64,000 nt of DNA from Nocardia asteroides (GTDB lineage Bacteria; Actinomycetota; Actinomycetes; Mycobacteriales; Mycobacteriaceae). The first letter of the stretch is position 1. Every line of letters begins with the position of its first letter. The position numbers and the translations under genes were made by a program. The notes below the pieces were generated by a model that saw only the letters and a list, made by a program, of their open reading frames with translations, made no database searches and was not told the DNA's origin. Positions 9,597 through 18,891 of this stretch are shown here, one piece after another. The stretch is from contig NZ_LR134352.1 of the NCBI RefSeq assembly GCF_900637185.1, positions 5,818,001 to 5,882,000 on the forward strand, in the 5' to 3' direction.

Positions 9597-11867
9597 ATGG
9601 CTGACGGTCCGCACACCCCGAAGGTGAAGCCCTACCACCATCCCGCCGCGGGCTGGGGCGCCGCGCTGGCCGTCGGCAAGTTCATGGTGCTGAAGGAACA
9701 CGAGCCGCTCATCGGCAGCAGAGCCATCCTGAAGATGAACCATCCGAAGCACGGGTTCGACTGTCCCGGCTGCGCGTGGCCCGACGCCACCGACGGCCTG
9801 GTGCTCGACGTCTGCGAGAACGGCATCAAGCACGTCACCTGGGAGATGACCCACAAGCGGTGCACCCCCGAGTTCTTCGCCGCGCACACCGTCGCCGAGC
9901 TGGCCACCTGGAGCGACTTCGACCTGGAGGACCAGGGCAGGCTCACCCACCCGATGGTCTACGACGCCGAGACCGACCACTACGTGCCGATCAGCTGGCC
10001 GGACGCGTTCGAGATGATCGGCACGGCGCTGCGCGAGTTGCCCGACCCGCATCTGGCCTCCTTCTACACCTCCGGCCGGCTCGGCAACGAAGCCACGTTC
10101 CTGTACCAGCTGATGGTGCGCGAGTTCGGCACCAACAACCTGCCCGACTGTTCCAACATGTGTCACGAGGCCAGCGGGCGCGCGCTGCAGGCCGCACTGG
10201 GCACCGGCAAGGGCACCTGCGACATCGAGGACTGGGACAAGGCCGACGCGCTGTTCGTGATGGGCATCAACGCCGCCTCCAACGCACCGCGCATGCTCAC
10301 CGCCCTGGCCGAGGCGTACAAGCGCGGCGCACAGATCGTGCACGTGAACCCGTTGATCGAGGCGGGCGCGCGCAACACGATCATCCCGCACGACTTCACC
10401 GCCATGGCCACCTTCCACCCCACCAGGACCGGCACCCTCAATCTGCAGGTCCGCATCGGCGGCGACTTCGCGCTGATGCGCGGCATCGCCAAACATGTGC
10501 TGGAGGAAGCCGAGACCGACCCCAAGGCCCTCGACCGCGAGTTCATCGAGCGCTACACCGTCGGCTTCGACGACTACGTGCGCGAGGTGAAGGACACCAC
10601 CTGGGCCGAGATCCAGCGGCAGTCGGGACTGAGCGAGAGCGACATCCGCAAGGCCGCGGGGATCTACTGCGACTCCGACCGCACCGTGATCAGCTGGTGC
10701 CTGGGCATCACCCAGCACGAGCACGGCGTGGACACCATCCGCGAGATCGTCAACGTGCTGCTCATGCGCGGCAATCTCGGCCGCGAGGGCGCCGGTCCGT
10801 CCCCGGTGCGCGGGCACAGCAACGTCCAGGGCAACCGCACCTGCGGCATCGACAACAAGCCGAGCCCGGAGTTCCTGGACCGCCTGGCGCAGGTCTGCAA
10901 GATCGAGCCGCCGCGCGCGAACGGCTACGACGTGGTCTCGACGATCCAGGCCATGCAGGCGGGCAAGCTGGAGTTCTTCCTCGGCATGGGCGGCAATTTC
11001 GTGGCCGCCGCACCCGACGCCGCCTACACCTTCGCGGCGTACCGCAAGTGCGGGTTCACCGTGAATGTGAGCACCAAGCTCAATCGCAGCCATGTCGTGC
11101 ACGGCAAGCGGGCGCTGATCCTGCCGTGCATCGGCCGCACCGAACGCGACGAGCAGCGCGGCGGGCCGCAGATCACCTCGATGGAGAACGGGATGGCGGT
11201 GGTGCACATGTCGCGGGGCATGAAGAAACCCGCGTCCCCGCATCTGCTGTCCGAACCCGCGATCCTGGCCGGCATCGCGAAAGCCGCACTGCCGCAGACC
11301 AGGACGCCGTGGGAGTACTACATCGAGGACTACGACCGCATCCGCGACGTGATGGCGAAAGTCCTGCCCGGGTTCGAGGACTACAACCGCCGGGTCCGGC
11401 TGCCGCTGGGCTTCCGGATCCGACAGCCCGCGCGCGAACTGATCTTCCTCACCCCGTCGGGCAAGGCCGAATTCGCCACGGTGACCCTCCCCGACACCGT
11501 CAACCCACCCGGCGTACTCACCCTGGCCACCCAGCGCTCCCACGATCAGTGGAACACCAGCGTCTACTCCGACAGCGACCGCTATCGCGGGGTGAAGAAT
11601 CTGCGCACGCTGATCTTCATGAACACCGAGGACATGCGCGAACGCGGGCTGGCCGAGTTCGACGAGGTCGACATCACCAGCACCGCCCGCGACGGGTCCA
11701 CCCGGTCGCTGCACCGGTACACGGTGGTGCCCTACGACATCCCGCCGGGCTGCGCGGCCGGCTACATGCCGGAGATGAACGTGCTGTGCGCGATCGGCGA
11801 CTTCAGCACCGAAAGCGATCAGCCGCTCATGAAGAGCGTGAAAGTCACTGTCACACGGTCGAATTGA
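9597..11867 (+). CDS. FdhF/YdeP-family molybdopterin oxidoreductase
   Basis: A 756-residue bis-MGD molybdoenzyme of the formate dehydrogenase H / YdeP type. The N-terminus has CPGCAWPD (Cys56, Cys59) followed by Cys73 in VCENG, fewer cysteines than the full four-cysteine cluster of FdhF. The position expected to bind molybdenum is occupied by Cys189 (NMCHEASG); selenocysteine is not used. Later segments MGINAASNAP and RGHSNVQGNRT fit the family. The C-terminal domain (about 600-750) is the molydopterin dinucleotide-binding barrel. There is no Tat signal, so it is cytoplasmic. The physiological substrate is uncertain; YdeP relatives are linked to acid or formate stress. fdhD in the same module supplies the sulfuration step. 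Confidence 0.88.
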   Translation: MADGPHTPKVKPYHHPAAGWGAALAVGKFMVLKEHEPLIGSRAILKMNHPKHGFDCPGCAWPDATDGLVLDVCENGIKHVTWEMTHKRCTPEFFAAHTVAELATWSDFDLEDQGRLTHPMVYDAETDHYVPISWPDAFEMIGTALRELPDPHLASFYTSGRLGNEATFLYQLMVREFGTNNLPDCSNMCHEASGRALQAALGTGKGTCDIEDWDKADALFVMGINAASNAPRMLTALAEAYKRGAQIVHVNPLIEAGARNTIIPHDFTAMATFHPTRTGTLNLQVRIGGDFALMRGIAKHVLEEAETDPKALDREFIERYTVGFDDYVREVKDTTWAEIQRQSGLSESDIRKAAGIYCDSDRTVISWCLGITQHEHGVDTIREIVNVLLMRGNLGREGAGPSPVRGHSNVQGNRTCGIDNKPSPEFLDRLAQVCKIEPPRANGYDVVSTIQAMQAGKLEFFLGMGGNFVAAAPDAAYTFAAYRKCGFTVNVSTKLNRSHVVHGKRALILPCIGRTERDEQRGGPQITSMENGMAVVHMSRGMKKPASPHLLSEPAILAGIAKAALPQTRTPWEYYIEDYDRIRDVMAKVLPGFEDYNRRVRLPLGFRIRQPARELIFLTPSGKAEFATVTLPDTVNPPGVLTLATQRSHDQWNTSVYSDSDRYRGVKNLRTLIFMNTEDMRERGLAEFDEVDITSTARDGSTRSLHRYTVVPYDIPPGCAAGYMPEMNVLCAIGDFSTESDQPLMKSVKVTVTRSN

Positions 11868-11883
11868 TGCCGAGGAGCACACT

Positions 11884-12549
11884 GTGAACGCGCATACCCG
11901 CAAGACGCTGGCGGCGATCACCGGGCATCCGGCGCCCCGCGACCTCGAGTGGTCCCGGTTCGTGACCCTCTGGCAGGACCTGGCCGACGAGGTGGAACAG
12001 GAATCCGGGGACCGGCTGGCGGTCCGGCTGAACGGGCACCGCGAGGTGTTCCACCGGCCACACGACGGGCGCGTCTCCGTCGGCAACATCGAGCAGGCGC
12101 GCAAGCTGCTGGCCGATCATCCGGAACTGCAGGGCACCGGATCGCTGTTCGCGGTCGCCATGGACGCCGAACGTGCCCGCATCCTGGACTTCGATCTCGC
12201 GGCCACCGGGGTACAGGACACCGAACGCGACGTCCGCAATCCCGACCCCGCCGCCCGGCACCTGCGCACGGTCGAACGGCACACCGGGCACGACGACCAC
12301 CAGGTGTACCTGCGCTATTTCGACGAGCTCGCCGCCGCGCTGATCGAGGAGATCGGTGCGCAGCGCTTCGTCGTCCTCGGGCACGGCACCGGGAAGTCCG
12401 ATGTCGCCGAGGATTTCGTGCTGCGGTTGCAGGAGAAGGACCACGCGCTGGCCGACCGGATCGCCGGGGTGGGCGTGCTCGACCTCAGCGCCGCCGGCGA
12501 CGCGGACATCGAGGCCGCGGCCCAGCGGGTCATCCGGCAGTCGCAGTAG
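11884..12549 (+). CDS. Conserved hypothetical protein, possibly eRF1 domain-3/host-attachment-like
   Basis: A 221-residue soluble protein starting at a GTG with GAGGAG six bases upstream. The C-terminal half has the pattern YFDELAAALIEEIGA-QRFVVLGHGTGKSD followed by a helical region and an Asp-rich end. This resembles the eRF1/Pelota domain-3-like modules in bacterial baeRF/host-attachment proteins. I recall that likeness and cannot confirm it, so the function is left open. It begins 17 bases after the molybdoenzyme stop and is probably co-transcribed with it. Confidence 0.6.
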   Translation: MNAHTRKTLAAITGHPAPRDLEWSRFVTLWQDLADEVEQESGDRLAVRLNGHREVFHRPHDGRVSVGNIEQARKLLADHPELQGTGSLFAVAMDAERARILDFDLAATGVQDTERDVRNPDPAARHLRTVERHTGHDDHQVYLRYFDELAAALIEEIGAQRFVVLGHGTGKSDVAEDFVLRLQEKDHALADRIAGVGVLDLSAAGDADIEAAAQRVIRQSQ

Positions 12550-12554
12550 GCGCA

Positions 12555-12587
12555 CCGGCCGCGGGCTCCCCCGGAATCCGCGGCCGG
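12555..12587. terminator. Bidirectional hairpin terminator
   Basis: A perfect 10-bp inverted repeat (CCGGCCGCGG at 12555-12564 with its complement at 12578-12587) between convergent genes. Confidence 0.65.
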
Positions 12588-12593
12588 GTACGG

Positions 12594-15500
12594 TCAGTAC
12601 ACGTAGACCACGGCGTTCTCGCCGCCGGTGCAGGTGACGAGCTTGCCCTCGGGGGCGCAGTTCATCGTGTAGGTGCGGCCGGTCACCGGGGACGTCGCCA
12701 CCACCGGACGCGGCGCCGTGCTCGTGCCGCCGCTCGCGTAGGCGGCGCGGACCGCCTCGGCGAAACCGCAGCTGGTGACCGTGCTGCCCACCGCAGACTT
12801 GGCGAAAGCACCGGTGGCGCCTGCGGATTCGCACGGCTGGGCACCCGCGGGCAGCGACACCGGACCGGCCGAGGTGGTCGGGGCCGCGGTCGTCGCGCGC
12901 GGGGCGGTCGTCGGCGCCGCGCCGCCGGAGCCGGTGGGCACCACCGCGGAGGTCGCCGCGGCGGTCTGCTCGGAATCCGCCGACGACATCAGCCGCCAGC
13001 CGATCGCGCCGCCGATGGCGAGGACCACCACGGCCAGCACGCCGACCAGCGCCGGGAGCAGGAAGGAGCGACGGGGCCGCGAATCCTGATGCTGCCAAGC
13101 CGGATCGGCGTAGGCCGGATCGGGGCCGTAGGGGTCCTGCGCGTAGGCCGGGTCGCGGTAGGCGTGATCGCCGTAGGCGGCATTCGGGTCGTCGTACTGG
13201 GAGTACGCCCCCGGATCGTCGAACCGGTCGCCCGCGGGCGCCATGTGCGCGGGGAACGGCGCGGCGCCACCCCGGTACTGCCGCGTGGCCTGCGCCCGTT
13301 GCGGATCCGGCTCGCCCGGGTAGTGCTGGGTCGGCGCGGACCGCTGCGGATCGGCCACGGGGTCGTACTGCTCGGTGGGCGGACCGAACAGTCCATCCGG
13401 CTTCCCGCTCCCGTACATCTGGGTCGCGGCCGCCCGCTGCGGATCGCTGCCCGCCGGGTCGTACTGCTCGGTCGGCGGACCGAACTGCGCCTCCGGCCCA
13501 CCGCGATACACCTGGGTCGCCGCGGCCCGCTGCGCCTTCCCGACCTGCTCGGTCGGCGCCGCGAACCGGTCATCGTCGTCGAACCGATCGGAGGTCGCCT
13601 GTTCGCCACTGAACATCTGCGTCGCAGCGGAATTCGGCCCGTCGAAGTCGTCGGAGGACGCCCGTTCACTACTGAACATCTGCGTCGCAGCCGAGTTCGG
13701 CCCGTCGAAGCCGTCGGCGGGACCGCCGAGGCGAGGAACCGGGCCCGACCGCGCACCGTCGAACTTCTGGGTCGCCGCCGACCGGGCGGCGGGATCGTTC
13801 GACTGATTCCCGGAACCCGATGCGGCGCTGCCGAATCGCGGGTTCGGGCCGGCGTGGATGCCGTCGGACCCGAACGGGGATGGACCCGTCCCGTCTCCGA
13901 AACCTCCGGCGGGAGAGGGGAACCGGGGATCGGAGCCCGCCTCGGCATCCCCGAACCATTGCCGCGCATCGGAATCACTCGACGCATCACCGAAACTGTC
14001 CGGCGCGGAGCCGAATCGGCCGTCCGGGCTCGCGGAATCGCCACCGAACTGCGAGGTGGGAGCCGAGTAGGAGTTCGGCTCGGAGAAGGACGCGGGATCC
14101 TCCACGCCATCGAACCGCTGCGTGGGCGCACCCCTGAGCGGCACCGGACCGGATCCGCCATGGCCGGACTGAAACACGTCGGCCGACTCACCGGCAAAAT
14201 GCGGTGCACCGCCGAACGGGCTCGAGTTGGACGGGCCATGACCAGTCGGGTCCTGATCCGCCGGATCACCGCCGAAACGCTGCGTGGGTGCACCACGAAG
14301 CGGCACCGGGCCGGACGCGCCGGGGCCGGGCGGGGAGACGTCAGCGGGGTCACCGCCGAAACGCTGCGTGGGTGCACCACGAAGCGGCACCGGGCCGGAC
14401 GCACCGGACAGGGGCACGCCGGCCGGATCACCCGCGAAACGCTGCGTGGGCGCACCGCCGAACGGGACCGGGCCGGAGGCACCGGGGCCGGCTGGGGACA
14501 TGTCAGCCGGATCACCCGCGAAGCGCTGGGTGGGGGCGCCGCGCTGGGGGATCGGGCCGGATGGGGGGTCCAGGCGGGGCGGGGTGTGGCCGGGGTCGGG
14601 GGCGAATCCGGTCGGGGCCGGGAAAGGGGGTTGCGGCGACGAGGGCGCGCCCGGGGTGGCGTTGTCGTAGAGGTGCGCGTCGGGGAACGGGCGCATTTTC
14701 GGCAGGCCCTGGTCGGGGGTGTAGGCCGGCGGGGGTTCGGGGGCCGGGGGTGCGTCCGCGGACGGGAGAGGGGTGAAATGTGTGTCGGCGGCGCGGATCT
14801 CGGCGGGGCCGGTCGGCTGGATCACGGCGGGGATGGAGACCTCGCCGGTGCCCTCGACCGGAACCCGGTGGAAGCCCGCGGTTTCGGGTGCGCCCGCGGC
14901 GGCGGGCGGACGGATGATCAGCGTCGGCTGGGCGCCGGTCGCGGTGGTCTGGCTGCGGGAGGTCTCGATGCCGCCGGTCGCGGTCACCGCGCCGACGACC
15001 CGGAACTCCCCGGTCGGCGTCGGCGCCTGCTCCGGCGCGTCCTCGCCGGGAACCTTGCGTCCCCCGGTCGTCGCCCCGGCGGGCGTGTTCCGCGCCGGAT
15101 CGGCACCCCGCGCACCGCCACGCGCCGGACCACCGGGCGCGGCACGCAGGGTCTCCCCCGCGTCGCGACCCGGGCCGGCCGGCCGCGAACCGGGCGCGCT
15201 CGCCTTGCCGCCCGGAACACCACCGGGCCCGGAAACCACACCACCGGCAACAGGAATCGCGCCGGACGTAGCGGGCCCACGACCACCCACCGGCCCGGAC
15301 GCGGAACCGCCCGCGACAGGAATCGGACCGGACGTAGCGGGCCCACGACCACTGACCGGCGCGGATACGACACCGCCGGTGACAGGTACCGCACCCGGGG
15401 CGCTGAACGGCGTGCCCGCGGGCCCGTACCCGACCGGCCCGGACACCGCACCGCCGGTCCCGGCGGCCCGCATCGGCGGAGCGTCCTGGACGGCCGCGGC

Positions 15501-16325
15501 CAGCGCCTGGCGCGCCGCCACCGCCAACGCCCCCGCGCTGGCGAACCGCTCGGCGGGATCCTTGGCCATGCCACGGGCGATGACCTCGTCGAGGGTCACC
15601 GGCAGCCCGGGCGTGACCTCGCTGGGTCGCGGCGGGATCTCGGACAGGTGCGCGCGCACCAGCACGCTCATGCTGGCGGCCGGGAACGGCGATGCGCCGG
15701 TGAGGCATTCGTGCAGGACACAGGCCAGCGAGTACACGTCGGCACGGTTCGAGATGGGGCCGACGTCGAATCGTTCCGGCGCCATATAGATGTAGGAGCC
15801 CATCGCCATGCCCGCCTGGGTCACCGCGCTGTCGCCCTCGGTGTGGGCGATGCCGAAGTCGGCGAGGTAGGCGAAGTCGGCGGGCGTCACCAGGATGTTG
15901 GCGGGCTTCACGTCGCGGTGCACCAGCCCACCGGCGTGCGCGGCGTCGAGGGCGGCGGCGATCTGCTCCACCACCGCGACGGCGCGATCGGGACTCAGCG
16001 GCCCGCCCGCCTGCAGCACGGTGCGCAGATCGGTGCCGGGGACCAGGCGCATGTCGATGAACAGCACCCCGTCGATGACACCCCAGTCGTGGATCGGGAT
16101 GACGTGCGGCTCGGCCAGCTTCGCGGCGGCCTGCGACTCGCGCCGGAACCGGACCTGATAGGCCGGGTCCTGCGCCAGTTCCGGTGCCAGCAACTTCAGG
16201 GCGACCACACGGTCCTTGCCGGTGTCGTAGGCCTCGTAGACCTCGCCCATCCCGCCCTTGCCCAGCATCGACCGCAACTCGTACGGGCCGAACCTGCTCC
16301 CCGTCCGTGACCCAGGTGCCTGCAC
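12594..16325 (-). CDS. Very long membrane Ser/Thr protein kinase with TQ-rich repeat linker
   Basis: A 1243-residue PknB-type receptor kinase. The kinase domain (about 13-280) has a P-loop LGKGGMGEVY, Lys44, the catalytic loop HRDVKPAN (Asp138) and DFG (156-158), so it should be active. A roughly 800-residue Pro/Gly/Ala linker follows. It contains tandem copies of a 25-28 residue unit centred on GAPTQRFGGDPAD, then variants such as AATQMF and PPTEQYDP. One membrane helix (about 1088-1113) leads to a 130-residue extracellular tail with four cysteines. The GTG at 16325 is chosen because GGGAGG lies nine bases upstream; the longer frame overlaps the next gene. It lies 43 bases downstream of a two-component system on the same strand. 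Confidence 0.92.
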   Translation of the reverse strand: MQAPGSRTGSRFGPYELRSMLGKGGMGEVYEAYDTGKDRVVALKLLAPELAQDPAYQVRFRRESQAAAKLAEPHVIPIHDWGVIDGVLFIDMRLVPGTDLRTVLQAGGPLSPDRAVAVVEQIAAALDAAHAGGLVHRDVKPANILVTPADFAYLADFGIAHTEGDSAVTQAGMAMGSYIYMAPERFDVGPISNRADVYSLACVLHECLTGASPFPAASMSVLVRAHLSEIPPRPSEVTPGLPVTLDEVIARGMAKDPAERFASAGALAVAARQALAAAVQDAPPMRAAGTGGAVSGPVGYGPAGTPFSAPGAVPVTGGVVSAPVSGRGPATSGPIPVAGGSASGPVGGRGPATSGAIPVAGGVVSGPGGVPGGKASAPGSRPAGPGRDAGETLRAAPGGPARGGARGADPARNTPAGATTGGRKVPGEDAPEQAPTPTGEFRVVGAVTATGGIETSRSQTTATGAQPTLIIRPPAAAGAPETAGFHRVPVEGTGEVSIPAVIQPTGPAEIRAADTHFTPLPSADAPPAPEPPPAYTPDQGLPKMRPFPDAHLYDNATPGAPSSPQPPFPAPTGFAPDPGHTPPRLDPPSGPIPQRGAPTQRFAGDPADMSPAGPGASGPVPFGGAPTQRFAGDPAGVPLSGASGPVPLRGAPTQRFGGDPADVSPPGPGASGPVPLRGAPTQRFGGDPADQDPTGHGPSNSSPFGGAPHFAGESADVFQSGHGGSGPVPLRGAPTQRFDGVEDPASFSEPNSYSAPTSQFGGDSASPDGRFGSAPDSFGDASSDSDARQWFGDAEAGSDPRFPSPAGGFGDGTGPSPFGSDGIHAGPNPRFGSAASGSGNQSNDPAARSAATQKFDGARSGPVPRLGGPADGFDGPNSAATQMFSSERASSDDFDGPNSAATQMFSGEQATSDRFDDDDRFAAPTEQVGKAQRAAATQVYRGGPEAQFGPPTEQYDPAGSDPQRAAATQMYGSGKPDGLFGPPTEQYDPVADPQRSAPTQHYPGEPDPQRAQATRQYRGGAAPFPAHMAPAGDRFDDPGAYSQYDDPNAAYGDHAYRDPAYAQDPYGPDPAYADPAWQHQDSRPRRSFLLPALVGVLAVVVLAIGGAIGWRLMSSADSEQTAAATSAVVPTGSGGAAPTTAPRATTAAPTTSAGPVSLPAGAQPCESAGATGAFAKSAVGSTVTSCGFAEAVRAAYASGGTSTAPRPVVATSPVTGRTYTMNCAPEGKLVTCTGGENAVVYVY
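14130..14570 (-). repeat. Tandem coding repeat in the kinase linker (GAPTQRF unit)
   Basis: Five to six imperfect copies of an 80-90 bp unit encode the linker repeat around GAPTQRFGGDPAD. They are near-identical in the stretch reading CGCTGCGTGGGTGCACCACG on the plus strand. It is in-frame coding repetition and not a mobile element. Confidence 0.7.
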
Positions 16326-16368
16326 CAGCGTCCGCCTCCCACTTCTCGCATGCCCGAAGACCTGCTCG

Positions 16369-17058
16369 TCAGAAGGAGGATTCTCCCGGTGCCACCACGC
16401 CGTGGTCAAACGCGAACACGATCGCGGCCGCGCGATCACGCAGGTCCAGCTTGCCGAATATATGCCCTACGTGGCTTTTCACGGTGACTTCCGAGATACC
16501 GAGCTCGGCGGCGATCTCGCTGTTGACCCGGCCGCGACCGATCAGCTCGAGCACTTCGTATTCGCGGGCGGTGAGATCGGCGAGCCGGCGATCGTTGCGG
16601 GTCCCGCTCGGTTTCACCGTCCGGTACGCGGTGAGTACGCGCCCGGTCACCGACGGGTCGAGCCAGGCGCCGCCGGCGGCGACCGTGCGCACCGCGCGGA
16701 TCAGGTCCTCGGCGGGCGAGTCCTTGAGCAGGAAGCCCGCGGCGCCGGCGCGCAGGGCACCGGAGAGCAACTGGTCGTCGTCGAAGGTGGTGAGGACCAG
16801 GACCGGCGGGGCGTCGGGCCGGGCGCGCAGCAACCGTGTCGCATCGATGCCGCCGACGCGCTTCATCCGCAGGTCCATCAGGACCACGTCGGGCCGGTCG
16901 GCGGCGACCGCGGCCACCACCTCGTCGCCGTCGGTGCATTCGCCGACGACGAATCCGTCGCGACGGCGCAGGATCCGGCGCAGGCCGCCGCGAACCAGTT
17001 CCTGGTCGTCGACGACGAGCACGGTGACCGGATTGTCGATCGGCGCGGCGGCCGTCAC
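16369..17058 (-). CDS. NarL/LuxR-type response regulator
   Basis: A 229-residue regulator. The receiver domain (about 11-130) has the acidic pair DD (17-18), phospho-acceptor Asp62 in LMDLRM, a conserved Thr and the Lys in FLLKDSPA. The C-terminal LuxR-type helix-turn-helix (about 160-220) contains LTAREYEVLELIGRGRVNSEIA. Its ATG overlaps the histidine-kinase stop by four bases, so the pair is translationally coupled. The likely target is the ABC-exporter operon starting at 18534, whose upstream region carries a palindrome at 18435. Confidence 0.95.
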   Translation of the reverse strand: MTAAAPIDNPVTVLVVDDQELVRGGLRRILRRRDGFVVGECTDGDEVVAAVAADRPDVVLMDLRMKRVGGIDATRLLRARPDAPPVLVLTTFDDDQLLSGALRAGAAGFLLKDSPAEDLIRAVRTVAAGGAWLDPSVTGRVLTAYRTVKPSGTRNDRRLADLTAREYEVLELIGRGRVNSEIAAELGISEVTVKSHVGHIFGKLDLRDRAAAIVFAFDHGVVAPGESSF

Positions 17059-18377
17059 AGGTCCTCCTGGGGCTTCTTGAGCAGACCGGGCAGTATGGCG
17101 GTGATGGTCGAGCAGGCGCTGGACTTGAGCGGGAACCGGGCCCGCACCGTCCAGCCGTCGTCGGCGGCGCCCGCGCTGATCGTCCCGCCGAGCAGCTCGG
17201 TCCGTTTCCGCATGCCGCGCAGGCCCATGCCGGTGTCGCGGCGCGCGGGTGGCCCGGCCGGCATCTCGTTGATCACGACGAGCGTGGCCGCCTCGGCGGT
17301 GACGTCGAGGCGCACCGTCGCGGGACGGCCGGGCGCGTGCTTGGCGACATTGGCCAGCGACTCCTGCCCGATCCGGTACAACGCGTGCCCCACGGTGCCC
17401 TCGACACCGGCGAGGTCGCCGGTGCGCGCGTACTCGACCGTGAGGCCGGCGCGGCGGAAGTCGCCGACGAGTTCGTCGAGGTCGGCGGCACTGGGTTCGG
17501 GGGTGCGCAGGGCGGGACTGGTGTCGAGCATGCCGACGGTGCGGCGGATGTCGGCCATGGCCTGCCTGCCGAGCCGTTCGGCGTCGACGAGGGCTTCGAC
17601 CGCCTCGGTGACGTCCTCGTCGGTCTGCAGCGCGCGGCGGGCCGCGGTCAGGTGCAGCAGGGTGATCGAGAGCGAATGCGCGATCACGTCGTGCACCTCG
17701 CGCGCGATCCGGCGCCGTTCCTCGTCGGCCGCGTGACCGGCGCGGATGGCCTGGTTCTCACGTTCCTGATAGAGGAAGCGCCGCTGGTACTGCAGCAACA
17801 CCCCGACGAAGACGCCGAGAATGATGCCGAGCGCGTACATCGGCAGGCCCTGCAGCCGCTGCCCGGTGGCACCCCAGTGCAGGTGGCCCGCCAGGTCGAA
17901 GGCGACCAGTTCGAGGATCGCGAGCAACGCGAATCCGACGGTCAGCCCGCGGGACGCGACCGCCGCCACCTCACCCGCGACGATCACCAGCACGAACGGC
18001 GCGAAATCGGCCTCCACCGGCTGCACCAGGAACAGCGCGCACGACAGCAGCGCCGAGCCCTTCAGCAGCACCGGATGCGGTTTCACCCCGAAGATCGCGA
18101 ACAGCGGGATGGGCAGGAAGGCGGTGGCCATCGCCACCAGGGGCAGCGGGCTGGGGAAGTAGGCGTGTCGCTGGAGCACGGCCGCGCCGGTGATGAGCAG
18201 CAGGGCCAGGTCGGCGCCGATGATCACAGCGGGCGGGTAGTCGTAGGGCAGCGCCTCGATGCGTTCACGCACCGTGTCCAGCGCCCGCCGCATCCCGGCT
18301 CGCGGCCGGTCGGCGAGCCGCCGCCAGCGGCTGTGCCGATCCGCTGGGTGCGCGGGCAGGGCGTGACTCACCTCCAT
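17055..18377 (-). CDS. DesK/NarX-like sensor histidine kinase
   Basis: A 440-residue membrane kinase. About five to six hydrophobic helices (residues 50-200) lie almost entirely within the membrane with no large extracellular sensor, as in intramembrane-sensing kinases that often sit next to ABC exporters. The HisKA_3 dimerisation box contains His229 (REVHDVIAHSLS). The ATPase domain includes QESLANVAKHA and GMGLRGMRKR. It is divergent from the MacB-like exporter at 18534-22100, which it probably controls together with the adjoining regulator. Confidence 0.93.
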   Translation of the reverse strand: MEVSHALPAHPADRHSRWRRLADRPRAGMRRALDTVRERIEALPYDYPPAVIIGADLALLLITGAAVLQRHAYFPSPLPLVAMATAFLPIPLFAIFGVKPHPVLLKGSALLSCALFLVQPVEADFAPFVLVIVAGEVAAVASRGLTVGFALLAILELVAFDLAGHLHWGATGQRLQGLPMYALGIILGVFVGVLLQYQRRFLYQERENQAIRAGHAADEERRRIAREVHDVIAHSLSITLLHLTAARRALQTDEDVTEAVEALVDAERLGRQAMADIRRTVGMLDTSPALRTPEPSAADLDELVGDFRRAGLTVEYARTGDLAGVEGTVGHALYRIGQESLANVAKHAPGRPATVRLDVTAEAATLVVINEMPAGPPARRDTGMGLRGMRKRTELLGGTISAGAADDGWTVRARFPLKSSACSTITAILPGLLKKPQEDL

Positions 18378-18434
18378 GAGGTAAGGCTAGCCGCCGGGCA
18401 TACGGCCCGTCATCGTCCCGCGAACGGGCCCGGC

Positions 18435-18452
18435 CTCCTACCGGGGTAGGAG
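18435..18452. promoter_or_regulatory. Perfect palindrome CTCCTACCGGGGTAGGAG, candidate response-regulator operator
   Basis: An 18-bp element of two exact 8-bp arms around GG lies between the two-component system and the exporter operon, 81 bases upstream of the first exporter-operon start. Its position suggests binding by the NarL-type dimer encoded next door. This is inferred from symmetry and location only. Confidence 0.5.
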
Positions 18453-18533
18453 AAGAAGTCGGGTCCCGGGCACGACGAATACCGGGCGCGGCGACCGTAG
18501 CGTTGGCGGCATCGCTCACGGAAGGTGAAGCCC

Positions 18534-18857
18534 ATGACCTGGACCGATCAGCATCGACGCACCGAGATCGTGCACACCGTGCTCGCCAGGGCAGCGATCG
18601 ACCCGAACGACCCCGCCCTCTTCGACGGACTCACCGACGTGGACCGTCTCTTCGGCGGACCCGACGGCCTGGTGCACGCCCTGGCCTACCGCTGGAACAA
18701 CCATCTGCGCGCCAAACTGGAACAGGCCGAGATCGAGGGACATTCGGCGGTCGAGGCCTATCTGGAACTGGCCGCCGAGCAGCCCGCGCTGCGGGCAATT
18801 CTCGACGCGCGCGCCGTGACCGTGCAGACTACCCGTGACCGCGCCCTCGCGCGCTGA
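18534..18857 (+). CDS. Small helical hypothetical protein leading the exporter operon
   Basis: A 107-residue, all-helical soluble protein starting at ATG 18534 with GGAAGGTG just upstream; a GTG nine bases earlier is the alternative. The sequence (DRLFGGPDGLVHALAYRWNNHLRAKLEQ, read in two adjoining parts) has no membrane segment and I do not recognise the family. It precedes the ATPase gene by 34 bases, so it is likely the first gene of the exporter operon. A role as a small regulator or accessory factor is possible but unsupported. Confidence 0.75.
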   Translation: MTWTDQHRRTEIVHTVLARAAIDPNDPALFDGLTDVDRLFGGPDGLVHALAYRWNNHLRAKLEQAEIEGHSAVEAYLELAAEQPALRAILDARAVTVQTTRDRALAR

Positions 18858-18891
18858 CTTCCCGACAACCGAAACCCTTGGGGGACATCAC

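Noticed and set aside
16326..16439. Upstream extension of the first giant kinase to 16439
   Set aside because: It overlaps the end of the response-regulator gene and lacks a ribosome-binding site, whereas GTG 16325 has GGGAGG nine bases upstream.
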